Shown here: positions 22,601-33,900 of the stretch, piece by piece
How the letters are laid out: the number at the start of each line of letters is the position of its first letter
Numbering within the stretch: the first letter of the stretch is position 1
NCBI GenBank assembly: GCA_040143965.1
Contig: JASJQH010006881.1
Span: forward strand, 1-61,658
Length of the DNA stretch: 61,658 bases
Direction: 5' to 3'
Source of the DNA: Basidiobolus ranarum
Lineage: Eukaryota > Basidiobolomycota > Basidiobolomycetes > Basidiobolales
Notes under the pieces: model-generated
Seen by the model: the letters and a program-made list of their open reading frames with translations, nothing else
Told to the model about the DNA's origin: nothing
Databases searched by the model: none
Made by a program: the position numbers and the translations under genes

Positions 22601-24007
22601 GGCTTTGACTCAGTCGCACATTCTCTCAATGAGCACATGGCTGGAGACGTTGAATCTACTGTATCTTATGGAGATGGTTATATTTCAGGGCAAACCTTTG
22701 GCATGCTAAAGGCTATGATCAAAGGATGGTGTCGAGAATTTGCGGAAACAAACAATCGCTTTGCCAATATGATGATTCTTCATTTCTATCGTTGGGTTAT
22801 GAACACTGGCTCTAAATTGCATGATCCCTGTTTGTACGGACTCATCCACAAAATGATGCAAAAAGTGTTTGTTCAATTGACGGGAGAATTTAAACGATTA
22901 GGCTCTAAGATTGTTTACGCTAGTCTATCTAAAGTCATTCTTGCCACTCCGAAAACATCCATGGGAAGCGCAACGATGTATGGAAGCTACATTTTCAATG
23001 CGATCCGTCAAAAGCCACTGTTTCAAGATCTAGATTTCGACTCGTTACAGTTTTGGGAAAGTGTTCTTTGGATGGACTCTGCTAATTATGGTGGCATCAT
23101 ATCTTCGACCGAGATCGGCTCTAGTGCTGGCGGAGAACCCAGCGTGGAGATGCACTGGAATATGAGGGATTATCTCCCTACTTCAATTCAAGAAAAATTC
23201 CAGATTGTTATTGCCGAGTTTATCTATGAATGTCATAAACATCGAACCGAAAAGCGCAAAGATAACAAAACAGTAGCGTACATTGTAGGTAGCGATGTTG
23301 ATACTGATTTTAAGAAGAAATTTATTAGTCATTATTTCACAAGACGCCTACTTCGAATGGTACCCGAAATAGTGGAGATATTTGAAAATTTTAAAGCTAC
23401 TAATGGTGGTCAAGATCCTTTCCCACAACTACCTGGCTCGTACATCAAACTCAACAACCCGGCACTTGAATTTATCAAATATGTATGCCAGATCTTTGGT
23501 CTAGACGAAGACATTGAGCGAGAAGTTCGTATTCTTCGCAGAAACTTACTCGACCTCATTGGTGTCAAAGAGTTTAGCGCTGAAGCACAATTCCAAAACC
23601 CTTGTGAATCTTACAAATTAATGCAGTTTATTTGTGACTATTGCAATCATTGCAGAGATCTCGATTTTTGTCGAGATCCAGACTTGTTACCTGTAGATGG
23701 TGTACCTCATCCTTGGCTTTGTCCCGGTTGTAGACAAGAATATGACAAGTCAGTCATTGAAGATGCACTTGTGGAAAATATTCAACGTAAAACTACTGCT
23801 TATCAGCTACAAGATCTCAAGTGTTCAAAATGTCGTTTGGTCAAAGCCGAAAATTTGACAGAGTACTGTCAATGTTCGGGTAATTTCGTTCTCACACAAT
23901 CACGTAAAGAACTCAACAAACAACTGACTGTACTAAAGAACATCGCGAAACTTCACCATCTGGAATTCTTGAGAGGAGTAGTGGAATGGTTACTTAGTAA
24001 ACAATAG
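16643..24007 (+). CDS. POL2: DNA polymerase epsilon catalytic subunit A
   Basis: Twelve exons: 16643-16903, 16979-17104, 17164-17259, 17322-17473, 17535-17665, 17730-17923, 17976-18086, 18147-18281, 18343-18705, 18774-18959, 19023-19109 and 19175-24007. They total 2224 residues, against 2222 in yeast. The proofreading exonuclease has its Exo I D292-I-E294. Polymerase motif A is DVAAMYPN with D642 and M646, and motif C is DTDG at 873-876. The second, inactive polymerase-like half is present, and the C-terminus has the paired cysteine clusters (CDYCNHC … CPGC, then CSKCRLV … CQCSG) that bind Dpb2 and metal. It is the leading-strand replicase. All eleven introns lie in the first 2.5 kb, and the final exon is 4.8 kb. 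Every junction keeps frame. Confidence 0.97.
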
Positions 24008-24331
24008 TTTCTTGGCTTCTGTTTAATCTCTTTATTTTTATTTATTTTTCGTAAAGCGCTACAATTTCACTACTGCTGGAGCAGTTAACCATCACTTGTG
24101 TATAGGACTGCAATATCTATAGAACACTAATAATAAATCAATTCTTGTTAAACATAGGTTCGCTATTAAAGAGTCACATTTATCCCTAGTATAAAAAACC
24201 CAAACTTTTCCAGTGGTGATTTTCCTATAATAGTAGTCAAGCATCACACATGAAACGATAAAAAATTCACCCAACCTAATCTCCCCCTTATCCTTGTCTT
24301 CCTCTTCTTTTATTTTCTCTTCCCAGTATAA
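24008..24331. other. Short non-coding gap
   Basis: Polymerase 3' end and promoter of the small Som1-like gene. A pyrimidine-rich tract (about 24281-24325) immediately precedes the start at 24332. Confidence 0.5.
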
Positions 24332-24685
24332 ATGTCTAACCCTGATGAAGATTCCAGCCATTGCGTCATCTCAGAGCTAACTCAGTATCAATGCGAACTT
24401 AGTCAAAAGCAAATCGTATGCAATCCATTTGTCCGCATGTTTAAAAAGTATGTATTTATCTTATCCATTCTTACACCACTCGCATATAATAATCAAATAT
24501 CAGATGCCCTGGCTTTTCAAGCATTGAGATTACCCCTGTTAGTCATGAGGATTCCATTGGCTTAGAGTAAGTGACTTTCTATGGGAAAAATGATAACGCT
24601 CTCATCATTAATAATGGATCTTTTTAGTGGCGATGTTCCCCCTCAAATTCACACGAAACCCAAATGGCCAAAGATGAAATATTGA
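24332..24685 (+). CDS. SOM1: Som1-like mitochondrial inner-membrane peptidase factor
   Basis: Exons 24332-24447, 24504-24566 and 24628-24685 give a 78-residue protein, joined in frame by introns of 56 and 61 nt. The core 'LTQYQCELSQ…QIVCNPFVRMFKKCPG' matches the Som1 pattern of Tyr-x-Cys, then Val-Cys-x-Pro, then Arg-x-Phe-x-(K/R)-Cys, and is followed by a short acidic and Pro/Lys tail. Som1 assists the Imp1 inner-membrane peptidase, which trims presequences in the intermembrane space; the spaced cysteines suit that compartment. The gene is easy to miss because each exon is tiny. A twin-Cys respiratory-chain assembly factor is the alternative. Confidence 0.65.
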
Positions 24686-25007
24686 TTGGAGTGTATGTTA
24701 GGTTTCTTTGAATAAATCAGACATACAAGTAGTTAAGATTGGATTTTAATAAGAATCAATAGACATAGCAAGTGAACGAATATAGATATAGCAACAAATA
24801 TGGACATTCTCTAAATATGTCCTATCGAATGACTAGAAGGAGATATTAACATATTAGTGTACGTAAAACATGTAATAATGGCTATATACATAATATACAA
24901 CATTTGACACATTCATAGACTTTCACTAAAAATATGCTTCCTTCCTGGAGCATTGATTATAACCGCTTATCACATCAACTCAATGCTGCTCAAGCCAAGT
25001 TGGGCCT
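24686..25007. other. Convergent 3' gap
   Basis: Shared 3' flank of the Som1-like (+) and DIS3L2 (-) genes. AT-rich; nothing recognised. Confidence 0.5.
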
Positions 25008-28000
25008 TTAGATTGGAACCAGTGGATTGGTAGCTATAACGTTGATAATCGCTGGTGACTTACTAATATTCGAGGTGATCAGTACTTTGACATTTCCCAG
25101 GATTCTAATAGTTTGGATATCTCCGCTGAGTTCAATGTCTTGGTTAGAATCAAAGAATTTGTTTTGAGAGGGTTGCAACTTGGGAATGTCTTCTTCAGGC
25201 TTCACACTAGGCGTTGTTTTAGCCATTTTTTCAATATCGTCTTCAAAATGTATTTCTTCGTCTTCGTAAGATTCCTCAAGTGGATCGTCAAAATCAATAC
25301 CAGAAAGATGAGCATAATCTTCTTCATCACCGCTAATATCGCCATCCATATCATCAAGACATGCATCGTCAAAGCTTATATCTTGCAGTAACTCAGTCAG
25401 ATCTTCACTAGGTTCATCTTTAGGAATATGAACTTGAGTGTCTTTCTTCCATTGAATCTTGAATGTCTTGTTGTCTGAATCCCAATTTGAACTCTCAACT
25501 GGAAGTTTATCTATGTAGATTCGCTGTTCGATTCCAAACTCTGGAACCAAAACATCGAATCCTTTTTCAACGACATCAATAACAACAGCATTACAAACGA
25601 TGGGGCCGTGAGACTGGGTAAGATTGTACAAGTACACTGCCAAGTATATATGGCTACTCATCTCTTGAGCATTCTTTGCTGCGTCCTTCTTGGTGTTACA
25701 ATTATCCGCTATCTTCTGTATCTTGTCAGCAGGCAATTGGAATTCTTCGTTGCCGAGCAAAATGCTTTGGAGTTCCCGATGAACAATCACATCGGCATAT
25801 CTACGAATAGGCGATGTAAAGTGTGTGTAAAGAGGCACACTCAAGGCGTAATGTTGGTATTTGCTAGGATCTAGAGATCCAGCACAAAAGTATTTAGCAC
25901 GTTGCATTGGTTTGATACAGAGTGCTTGTAGAACGTGCTTAATGGAGGGTGAATCGATGGAATTTAAAGATTCTTGAAGGGCCCCGGCAGTGTCGGAATT
26001 GATATCGTATCCAAGATCCTTGGCAATCTTAACAAACTCGGACATTCTTTTTTCGAGTGGAGGTGCGTGTCTACGTAGAAACGCTTGCTCGGGGTATGCA
26101 GCGGTTATTTTCTGAGCGACGCTGATATTAGCAAGAAGCATGAATTCTTCAATAAGACGATTACTTTCTTTAAGATCATAGACTTGACAAGTTATTGGGA
26201 TTCCATCAGAGTCGAGATGGAAATTAAGTCTTATGGAGTTGATCGAAAGTGCTCCATTTTCAAAGCGGCGCTTACGCATGATTTGAGAAAGATTGTAGAA
26301 TGTTTTGATGTCAGATTCGACCTCATTTTTGGGCTGATTATATAGAGTGACATTTGGATCGAGGGGATTGCCAAGAATCACCTCTTGTGCTTGCTCATAA
26401 GCCAGTCTGCAACATGAGCTGATAACTGTTCTTCCAAACCATACATCAAGCACCTTGGCATCTGGTGTCATTTTCCACATAACAGAAAAGGCTAATCGAT
26501 CCACACCGGGATTTAAACTGCAGAGATCTTGACATAGTACATTGGGTAACATTGGTATAGCTTTTTGAACAAGGTATACCGTCGTGGCTCGAAGTTTTGC
26601 TTCGCGATCCAGGGCGGTGTCGGGTTTAACGAAGAAAGAGACATCGGCAATATGAACACCAATTTCAAGGTTCCCGTCTGGAAGTCTGCGACAAGAAACA
26701 GCATCATCTAAATCCTTGGCGGTGGCAGGATCAATGGTGAAAATCCTCTCTTGGCGCAAGTCTCTTCTACGTTGTATTTCAGTCTCCGGTATTGTCCACG
26801 GAGTCTGTGGTAAACACTTTTTGACTTGGGAACTAAAATCATCCGTACGAACGTTGTTATCGGCAAGCAAGGCCTCAGTCTCGGTAAGAACATTTCCAAT
26901 TGTACCAACTTTACGAACAATCTTTCCGAAAGGAAACATACTGCTTGATGCCCAATGCTTAATTGATGCAACAACTATTTGATTTCTGTATGCTTCAGGA
27001 TCCTTGAAGAAGTCTTTTGGGATATCCTCAGAGGGGATTATGATATACGGCACACGTTTATCTGCAGGTATAAACCAGGCCACTTCGGCATTTCCTTTTC
27101 TTCTATTATTCGAGGGATCTCCTTGGCCATTAGGTCTGTCAAGCATCAGTACTCCTGAGTATTTATTTCCATCTCCACGCTCAAAAATATAAACAACCTC
27201 TCCAAACAGTAATTTCGCCTCATTTTCAACTATTTGACACAATTAAGTTAGCGGTTAATAAGTCTAAACATAGCCAGCTTACATACCATCATACAAAACG
27301 CGGCCTCGTTTTTCCGCATCCAAGACCCGCTGCTCCTTAGCATGATCTAGCTTCTCGCCACTTAAAAGAACCACAGCAACAGAATCACCATTCAATGCGC
27401 GATTACGAAGGCGGGCTCCGCATATATAGATATCCTGCTCAAAAGCGTCTGATGTAACATAAGCATCTGAGCGGTTTCTCTTGTTGATGCGAAGTATCCC
27501 TTGATGTATAAGTTTCTTTTCTAATGCAGCTTTCAAAGCATTGGGGGTCAGGTATTCTTCATAGATACATCTGCGTCTACTTCTTCGAGAATGGGACGTG
27601 GGTGTGGCATCTTGAAATACAATATTAAAATTTACACCCTATAATTCTGAATTACAATGCCACTTACCAGTTGTAGAATGTTTGGGAGTACGTTCAGATC
27701 TTTTAGAAGCTGATTTCAGACGATCTAAAAATTGGAATTGAAATTGGAATTGGCCTGCATGAATAAATATAAAAATGCCTAGTGGTAGATGTTGCTCGTA
27801 CCTTGAGATTTGGGTGTTTTTTTATCCCCTAATTCATTTTTCTGACGACTTTGCTTGCGTGGGGTTCTATTTTCACTCAGAGAATGCTCTTGAGCCAATT
27901 CCTTGTTAGCTTTCATTGTAGGCCGTTGAGCATGTGTACTGGTTGAATTTTTTCCTCTTGTTTTCCTACTTTCTTCTTTTTTGGTTATGAGTTCAGTATC

Positions 28001-28789
28001 ACCTCTTTGTTCGGCAGAATTCTCCGATAAATCAAGTGTTTTTGCAGTGCTACTCTCTTCCCTCTGTAAATCGAGGCTCTCTTTTGCTTTATCACTCTTG
28101 GCTTTTTCAGAAGACTTGTCGTTAGCTTTATCCTTTGATTCTGACTTGGTAGTAGTTTTCCTGGGTGTGCGAGGCTTAGTCTCTCTGCTTTTTTTGTTAG
28201 ATTTAGCTGACGATTTTGATGAAGTTGTTTGACTATTATTAGTTTCGGTTGCATTCAGACTAATATTTATCAAGGAGCTAGTGAGATTCTCAACATCGTG
28301 TTCAATTACTTGGGTGGGTTTTTTATCTCCCTTTTGCTTTGAACGAGGTTTAGAAATATTTTTTTCCTTGGTGACTTGACCGGCTTCGTTTGTTTCTGTC
28401 GCAACATCCTCTGGTGGTATTTCAAGTACTTTGTTGTCCTTGTTTGGATTTATCTTTCTGGTTCGTTTCGGCTTGTTACTGCTCGATAAGCTGGATTGAG
28501 AGTTCAAAGTACTATAGTCAAACGGAACAGCATGGTGATCTTCATTGAAAGTGGTTTTGCTGGAGTTTAGTTCTTTCTTCGTAACACCTTTGGCCTTAGA
28601 AGGGGTTTTTTGGCTTTTCTTGGAAGGTCTACTAGTGGTCTCCTGACTGGAAATGACGCTCAACGTATCATAGTCTATGATCTCTAGTTCGGTAGAGTTA
28701 TTAGTTGGGAAGGGTGAAGGTGAGTCGGAAAATAACTTTCGGGAAGTTTTAGAACCTCGAGAAGAGGAGTCTCTGTTTGAAATATTCAT
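25008..28789 (-). CDS. DIS3L2: DIS3L2-type 3'-5' exoribonuclease
   Basis: Minus-strand exons 28789-27802, 27754-27668, 27610-27287 and 27229-25008 join to 1206 residues. The first ~365 residues are disordered, rich in Lys/Ser/Thr, with no PIN nuclease domain. Cold-shock-like modules start at YEEYLTPNALKAAL. The RNB nuclease centre is FTIDPATAKDLDDAVSCR, with all four expected aspartates (633, 639, 641, 642), so it should be active, unlike yeast Ssd1, which has lost them. The block around QKAIPMLPNVLCQDLCSLNP and the ESNRLIEEFMLLAN block match animal DIS3L2 closely. The family degrades uridylated RNAs in the cytoplasm without the exosome. The C-terminal S1-like region is followed by an acidic stretch of about 70 residues. 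The N-terminal junctions are frame-consistent but not conserved enough to check. Confidence 0.88.
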
Positions 28790-29561
28790 TAACAGTTACT
28801 AAAGGAAAACGGACAATATCGAATATAAGCTAAAGAAACTAAAAAAATCACTGATAATTGGAAAATGTAGTATTATGAAAGTTACCAAGAATCGCTATTT
28901 ATGGATGTAAAATATCTTTCAAGTTCATTGGAATCACTACGCATATGCATTTGTATTTTCTAAATTCATCTGAGTTATGGTAATAGATTCGTTTTTGAAT
29001 GAACTAATTTGGTATACCGCAATTCCGTTTGGCTAAATTATGGGTATTTCCCCCCCCGTTAAAGTTAAACAAGTTAGAGTGCGATAATATTCTCTACTGC
29101 GTCATCAGTAAAACTAAATGGAAATCGCTCAAGCTTCCTCTTTGTTAGAATGAATATCGATACTTCACACGATTTTGACACTCTTTGAGAGAGAACACAG
29201 ATCGGATGGTTACGCAGCGGTAATCGGTTATCGATTACCGTGATTTATAGTCTTTCATGTAAGCGGGAGAAAACATGACCTATCGCGAAGAATATTGTAT
29301 ATTATTAAATAGTCACACACTGATTGGTAAAATAACAATAAGATGACTTTGAATTAAAAATATCCATAGATCCATTGCAGACAGCAACAAATTGTATATC
29401 AAGTATAATATCTAGATAAGCTGTCTTGAACGAAAACTGATTAGTTCCTTTAACCTGCACATAAAAGCTACTTCTTCCTTACTTGCTTTTCTTTTGTTAA
29501 ATTTACTTTAATCCTTCTGTATAACACTAATTCTTTTTGTCTAAATTTCTTCCCTTTTCTT
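28790..29561. other. Divergent promoter region
   Basis: 770 bp between DIS3L2 (-) and the sugar-nucleotide transporter (+). It contains a perfect 9-bp inverted repeat at 29218-29240 (separate entry), a C8 run at about 29050, and a pyrimidine-rich leader next to the transporter start. Confidence 0.5.
29218..29240. promoter_or_regulatory. 9-bp inverted repeat, candidate operator
   Basis: Arms CGGTAATCG (29218-29226) and CGATTACCG (29232-29240) are exact reverse complements around a 5-bp centre. CGG/CCG half-sites facing each other are typical of binding by dimeric Zn2Cys6 activators in fungi. It lies in the divergent promoter, about 320 bp from the transporter start and 430 bp from the DIS3L2 start. 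The factor is unknown. Confidence 0.45.
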
Positions 29562-30613
29562 ATGACTTCCGATGCTATCAAGCATACTGACCATGGTGAC
29601 CGTAAGCTTGTCACTTTCTCGGTATCTTTTTATATAGTGACGGCATTGGTGATGGTTCTTGTGAACAAAGTAAGTCAGTAATGTTTCAGTTTGTTAAAAG
29701 TTTCCTGACTCAAATGTATATTCTATAGTGGGTTTTAAACATCGTCTCTGTACCCATCACTTTTTTATGGGCTCAAATTGCCCTAGCGGTGGTTTTCTTT
29801 CACCTAAGTAGTGTATTTAATCTCTTTGTAATCCCTAAGCTGAATCTTCGTACTTGTATTTCACTTACTCCATTGATTACTATCAACGTTGTTGGACTTA
29901 CCTTCAATACCCTTTGCCTACAATATCTTGATGCGTCTTTTTATCAAGTGGCTCGTTCTTTGGTCTTACCCTTTACTGTGGCCCTGAGTTGGCTCTTTCT
30001 AAAAAAGAAATCCTCCACTATGGCTAGTCTGGCCTGCGGTATAATATGTGGTGGATTTATGGTGGGTGTACGGGGAGAGGTGACCTCCCTTGATGTTTCT
30101 TACACTGGAGTTATTTTCGGAGTTATTTCTAGTATAACCACTGCCGCTCACGCCATTATCATCAAAAAATCCCTCGAAGTGGTGAATAATAATACAATGG
30201 AATTGGTTTATTACAACAATTTCCTCTCGGCACTTACTTTAATCCCAGTTATCTTTCTAAATAGTGAAATTCAAGGCTTATTCTCACTATTTGGATCCCA
30301 AGAAAATCATCTACTTGTTTATACTTTCGTCATCGGTGTGTTGGTCACTGGATTCTTTGGCTTCTTGATTAATATCGCTGGCTTCTTACAAATCAAGGTC
30401 ACTTCCCCTGTCTCTCACATGATCTCTTCCGCTGTTCGTGGAGTCCTACAAACTATCCTGGCCGTTTACTTCTTTGGTGATGACTTGACCGGCTCGCGTG
30501 TCTTTGGAATTGCATTGATTTTAATTGGAAGTACTTTCTATACCTACATCAAAGATTCCGAATTTAGACGAGATGAGATAATCAAATCTAAAGATGCCGG
30601 GGAAAAAGTGTAA
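29562..30613 (+). CDS. SLC35C1-like GDP-fucose (nucleotide-sugar) transporter
   Basis: Exons 29562-29669 and 29729-30613 give 330 residues with about ten hydrophobic segments, the TPT/EamA transporter fold. Family marks are ALVMVLVNKWVL in the first span, the 'DASFYQVARSLVLPFTVALS' region, a LACGIICGGFMVG span, YYNNFLSALTLIP and the KVTSPVSHMISSAVRG block. These align best in memory with SLC35C1, the Golgi GDP-fucose carrier, rather than the yeast GDP-mannose carrier Vrg4. The charged C-tail (KDSEFRRDEII…) probably faces the cytosol. Substrate assignment is by family only; GDP-mannose or another nucleotide sugar is possible. Confidence 0.8.
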
Positions 30614-30921
30614 CCAAAAAAGCCCCCCTATTTTCATGATCACTTGTAAAATCCAACCTTTCTCCTTCTCTTGGCAACCCGATTTTGTCTTTAGAATTCG
30701 GTGTCCATCCAGGCAGTATTTCAAAATAGAACAGTTGTTTATTTGTACACATTTGAGATGCCCTTGAACATTTATTAGTGTTTTTCCGATAAACATAAAA
30801 TAACAAGTTAAATAACGTATATATCTACTAGAAAAGTTGGGATAGTAATATTGTGTGAAATCGATATGAAAACCCGGAATTTTTGTAGCTAGCTCTTTTC
30901 ATATGTATGCTCTTCACATTT
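30614..30921. other. Convergent 3' gap
   Basis: 3' flanks of the transporter and SEC31. Nothing recognised. Confidence 0.5.
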
Positions 30922-33900
30922 CTACATCCCACAGCTTTCCCGTACCATTTCGATGAGTCGTTTGACACCAACCATCCAAGGTACTAAAGTATCAGACTTG
31001 GTAACCAGGTCTACATGGATCTTGTGCGCGGTATTGAAGTCACGCATTTCCAACGCTAGTAATGACAGTGTTAGAAAATCTACTTTCCGCATTGTATCTT
31101 GCCATGTTAGAACATACCTTGGGTTAATGCAAGCATTTGATCAATCACGTCCGAATTAAGTTTTTCATAATTCAAAGCATCAAATAGGTTGCCAAGTCGT
31201 TTTTCAACATCATCCACCTTCTTCTTTTGATTGGGCTTATGAATTAATAAACAAGATTAGAAATCACTTCTATTGTTGCGATTAGGTAGTATCATCACTT
31301 ACGGGTGAACTTTGCTTGATACGCTGCAACTCACTGTTAAGCATGGTGAAGATAGGCTTATGAGCTGCAGGTATTTTAGAGCGATCTCCAGGTGCTATTG
31401 AGGGGAATAATAGGTAATTTAGCTTGATGTTATTGTGAATCAAAATATGTTTTCTGATCGGTTGCTTACGATATTTTGGTTGGGGAGGAGCTTGTGGTGC
31501 AGGAGCAACATTGTTCTGAGGTGGATTGTATGAAGCTGCAGGCATAGACTGCTGGGGAGCAGCTCGGACGTTGGGTGCGACTGGTTCGTCATTGTTTGGC
31601 AATGATGCTGGTCGATAGGGCCTTCCTTGAGCATTATTCATGCCGTTGTACGCACTACCATAGCCAGGCCCAGGGTTAGGAATATTGGTGTTATACTGAG
31701 TAGCCCCGTACATTGGCTGTTGTTGATTCCTCGACTGATTATTATTGATAAACTGTTGAGCTTGAGGTTCAGATGTCTGATTCGCATACCCTGTACCTGG
31801 TTGTGAAGGTGGAGGAGGGAGAGTGCGACCGCCCATCGGAGGTGAAAAGGCAGGTTGACCAGGTGATGTGGCATTGGGGGCGGCGTTAGGGAATGGTGAG
31901 GTAATGGGGTTTACCTTAGGTGTTTGATTTCTCTTAGCAGTAGTTAAAGTTTCCAGAGGAGGGTCATTCCATGCAGGAATATTACGTTGTTGCGAAGGTG
32001 GAACCGAAGGTGACGCACCCCGAGTAGTTGGAGGTGGTTGAGTTGGATAAGCAGAGTTGAATGTGGGGGGAGCATTATAACCTGGGACATATGGCTGTTG
32101 TACCGGTTGCTGTTGATAACCACCATAAGCTCCGGGATTATAACCCGCGGAATTATTGTAGTTATCATACGGCATTGAGTTATTCATGGTATTTTGTACA
32201 GGTTGTGTAGCATATGCTGGTTGATATGTTTGAGCTTGAGCTTGAGGTTGATAATTAAATTGATTACCGTATGGAGCGTTCTGATTGTACATCTGTTGGT
32301 GAGGTTGTTGCGGTGGTTGGAATCCTGAATCACCTTGAGGGATTTGAGGAGCAGGAACAGTAGTATTGGCAGAAGGTACGTTAGTGGCAGTAGTAGTATT
32401 ACTAGCAACTGGTGCCTGTACTGGTTCTGGTTCAACAGGCTGAGTCTCAGTATATTGAGGATATTCACCTTCACCGCCGATGAATACAGGCTCGAAAGGA
32501 AATTGAGGGGCAGTCATATCAGTAACATCTACTCCTGAATGATATAGTCTTTCTCTGAGTATAGTATAAAACTCATTAAGACCATCACCTTTATCGATTA
32601 CATTGCTAGGCGTGCGATTTAGATATCTAACAGCAGTAGCCAACTCCCCTTGGGAGATCATAAGTTCCGCATACTCCAAGTATTTCTCATAAAGAGGAGA
32701 AAGATTTTGAGTATTACTCACATGATTCTGAGTATCATTAGCGTCACCCTCTGAATTGTTAGTCAACGATTCGACTTTCTCAACAGCCTTTCTGAAAACG
32801 GAGATTTTTTCAATAAAATCTTGTAACAAAGTAGCATGGCACGAGTATTCTGATCCAATTGATTCGCTGTCTTCACTGCTCGCTAGAGCTTTAATAGCGG
32901 TAGATTCGGTTTCTTTATATTGGGTAATCCAGATGTCAACAACTCGTTCGATATTTCCAGCTGCAAGATAACAAAGAATTGCTTGTTGTCTAAGTTCTCC
33001 GGATTTCTCATTGGAATCTTCATCTTTGGATACTCTGTGCCATTCAGCCTCGATTCTTTGACCCAACCTTTCACAAAGGCCAGGAAATTCTTCAGCACGC
33101 GAGTAAGTGCAAAGAATGACGAGAATCTCATTCCATTCACTCAGGTCAGCATTCTCAACGACATCGGTCAAGTCACCAGTAATAACACTTTGAAGAACAC
33201 GGATATATGGTGTAGTTTTGCTCATACGCACAAAATAAGCCTCCTGGGTACGTGATAGTAGTTCTGGCCCACCGCATACCGCAAGAATGAGAGCATCAGA
33301 CAATCTATCCTTGTCTAAACATATATTAACTGCGGATTCGAAGTCTCCTAGAGTAATAGCACGAGTGATAAGTTGGTCAATATCGGTATTTTCCTGAGGG
33401 TTGATTTTGAAAGGAGATCTAGGGATCACTTTCTTCTTGGTGGAGTCGGAAGCATTCGTGTCAGCGGACTGTGGTTCAGTCTGGTTCTTAAAAAAGTCAT
33501 TGCGAGCAACATTGTCATCATCACCAGAGAATGAGAACAATTCAGAAATACTTTCTTTACCATCGTCAGTGATGGCAGGTTCAGCTTGAGCATCTCCAGC
33601 TTCATCATTCTCAGAGCCTGAAGCTTTTTCCTCCGGTTTTTCAGTAGTTTCAGTAGGTTCAGTGTCGTCTTTGTTGGCAGAGACATTCAACTTGCCTAAT
33701 TTTTCTGCAACCTCAGAGATAAGCTCCGTTTTCTCAAATCCTAGATGCTTGACAAGTTGATCTCTGGCATCACTCTCGAATAGAATTCTCAAGATCTTCC
33801 AATTTTCTTGCTCGACATGATTTTTTGTTTGAGAGCGCTTATCACAAAATTCTTGAACAGTCTCGGATTCAAGAGCGCTCTCTAATTCTTTGGAGCGCTT

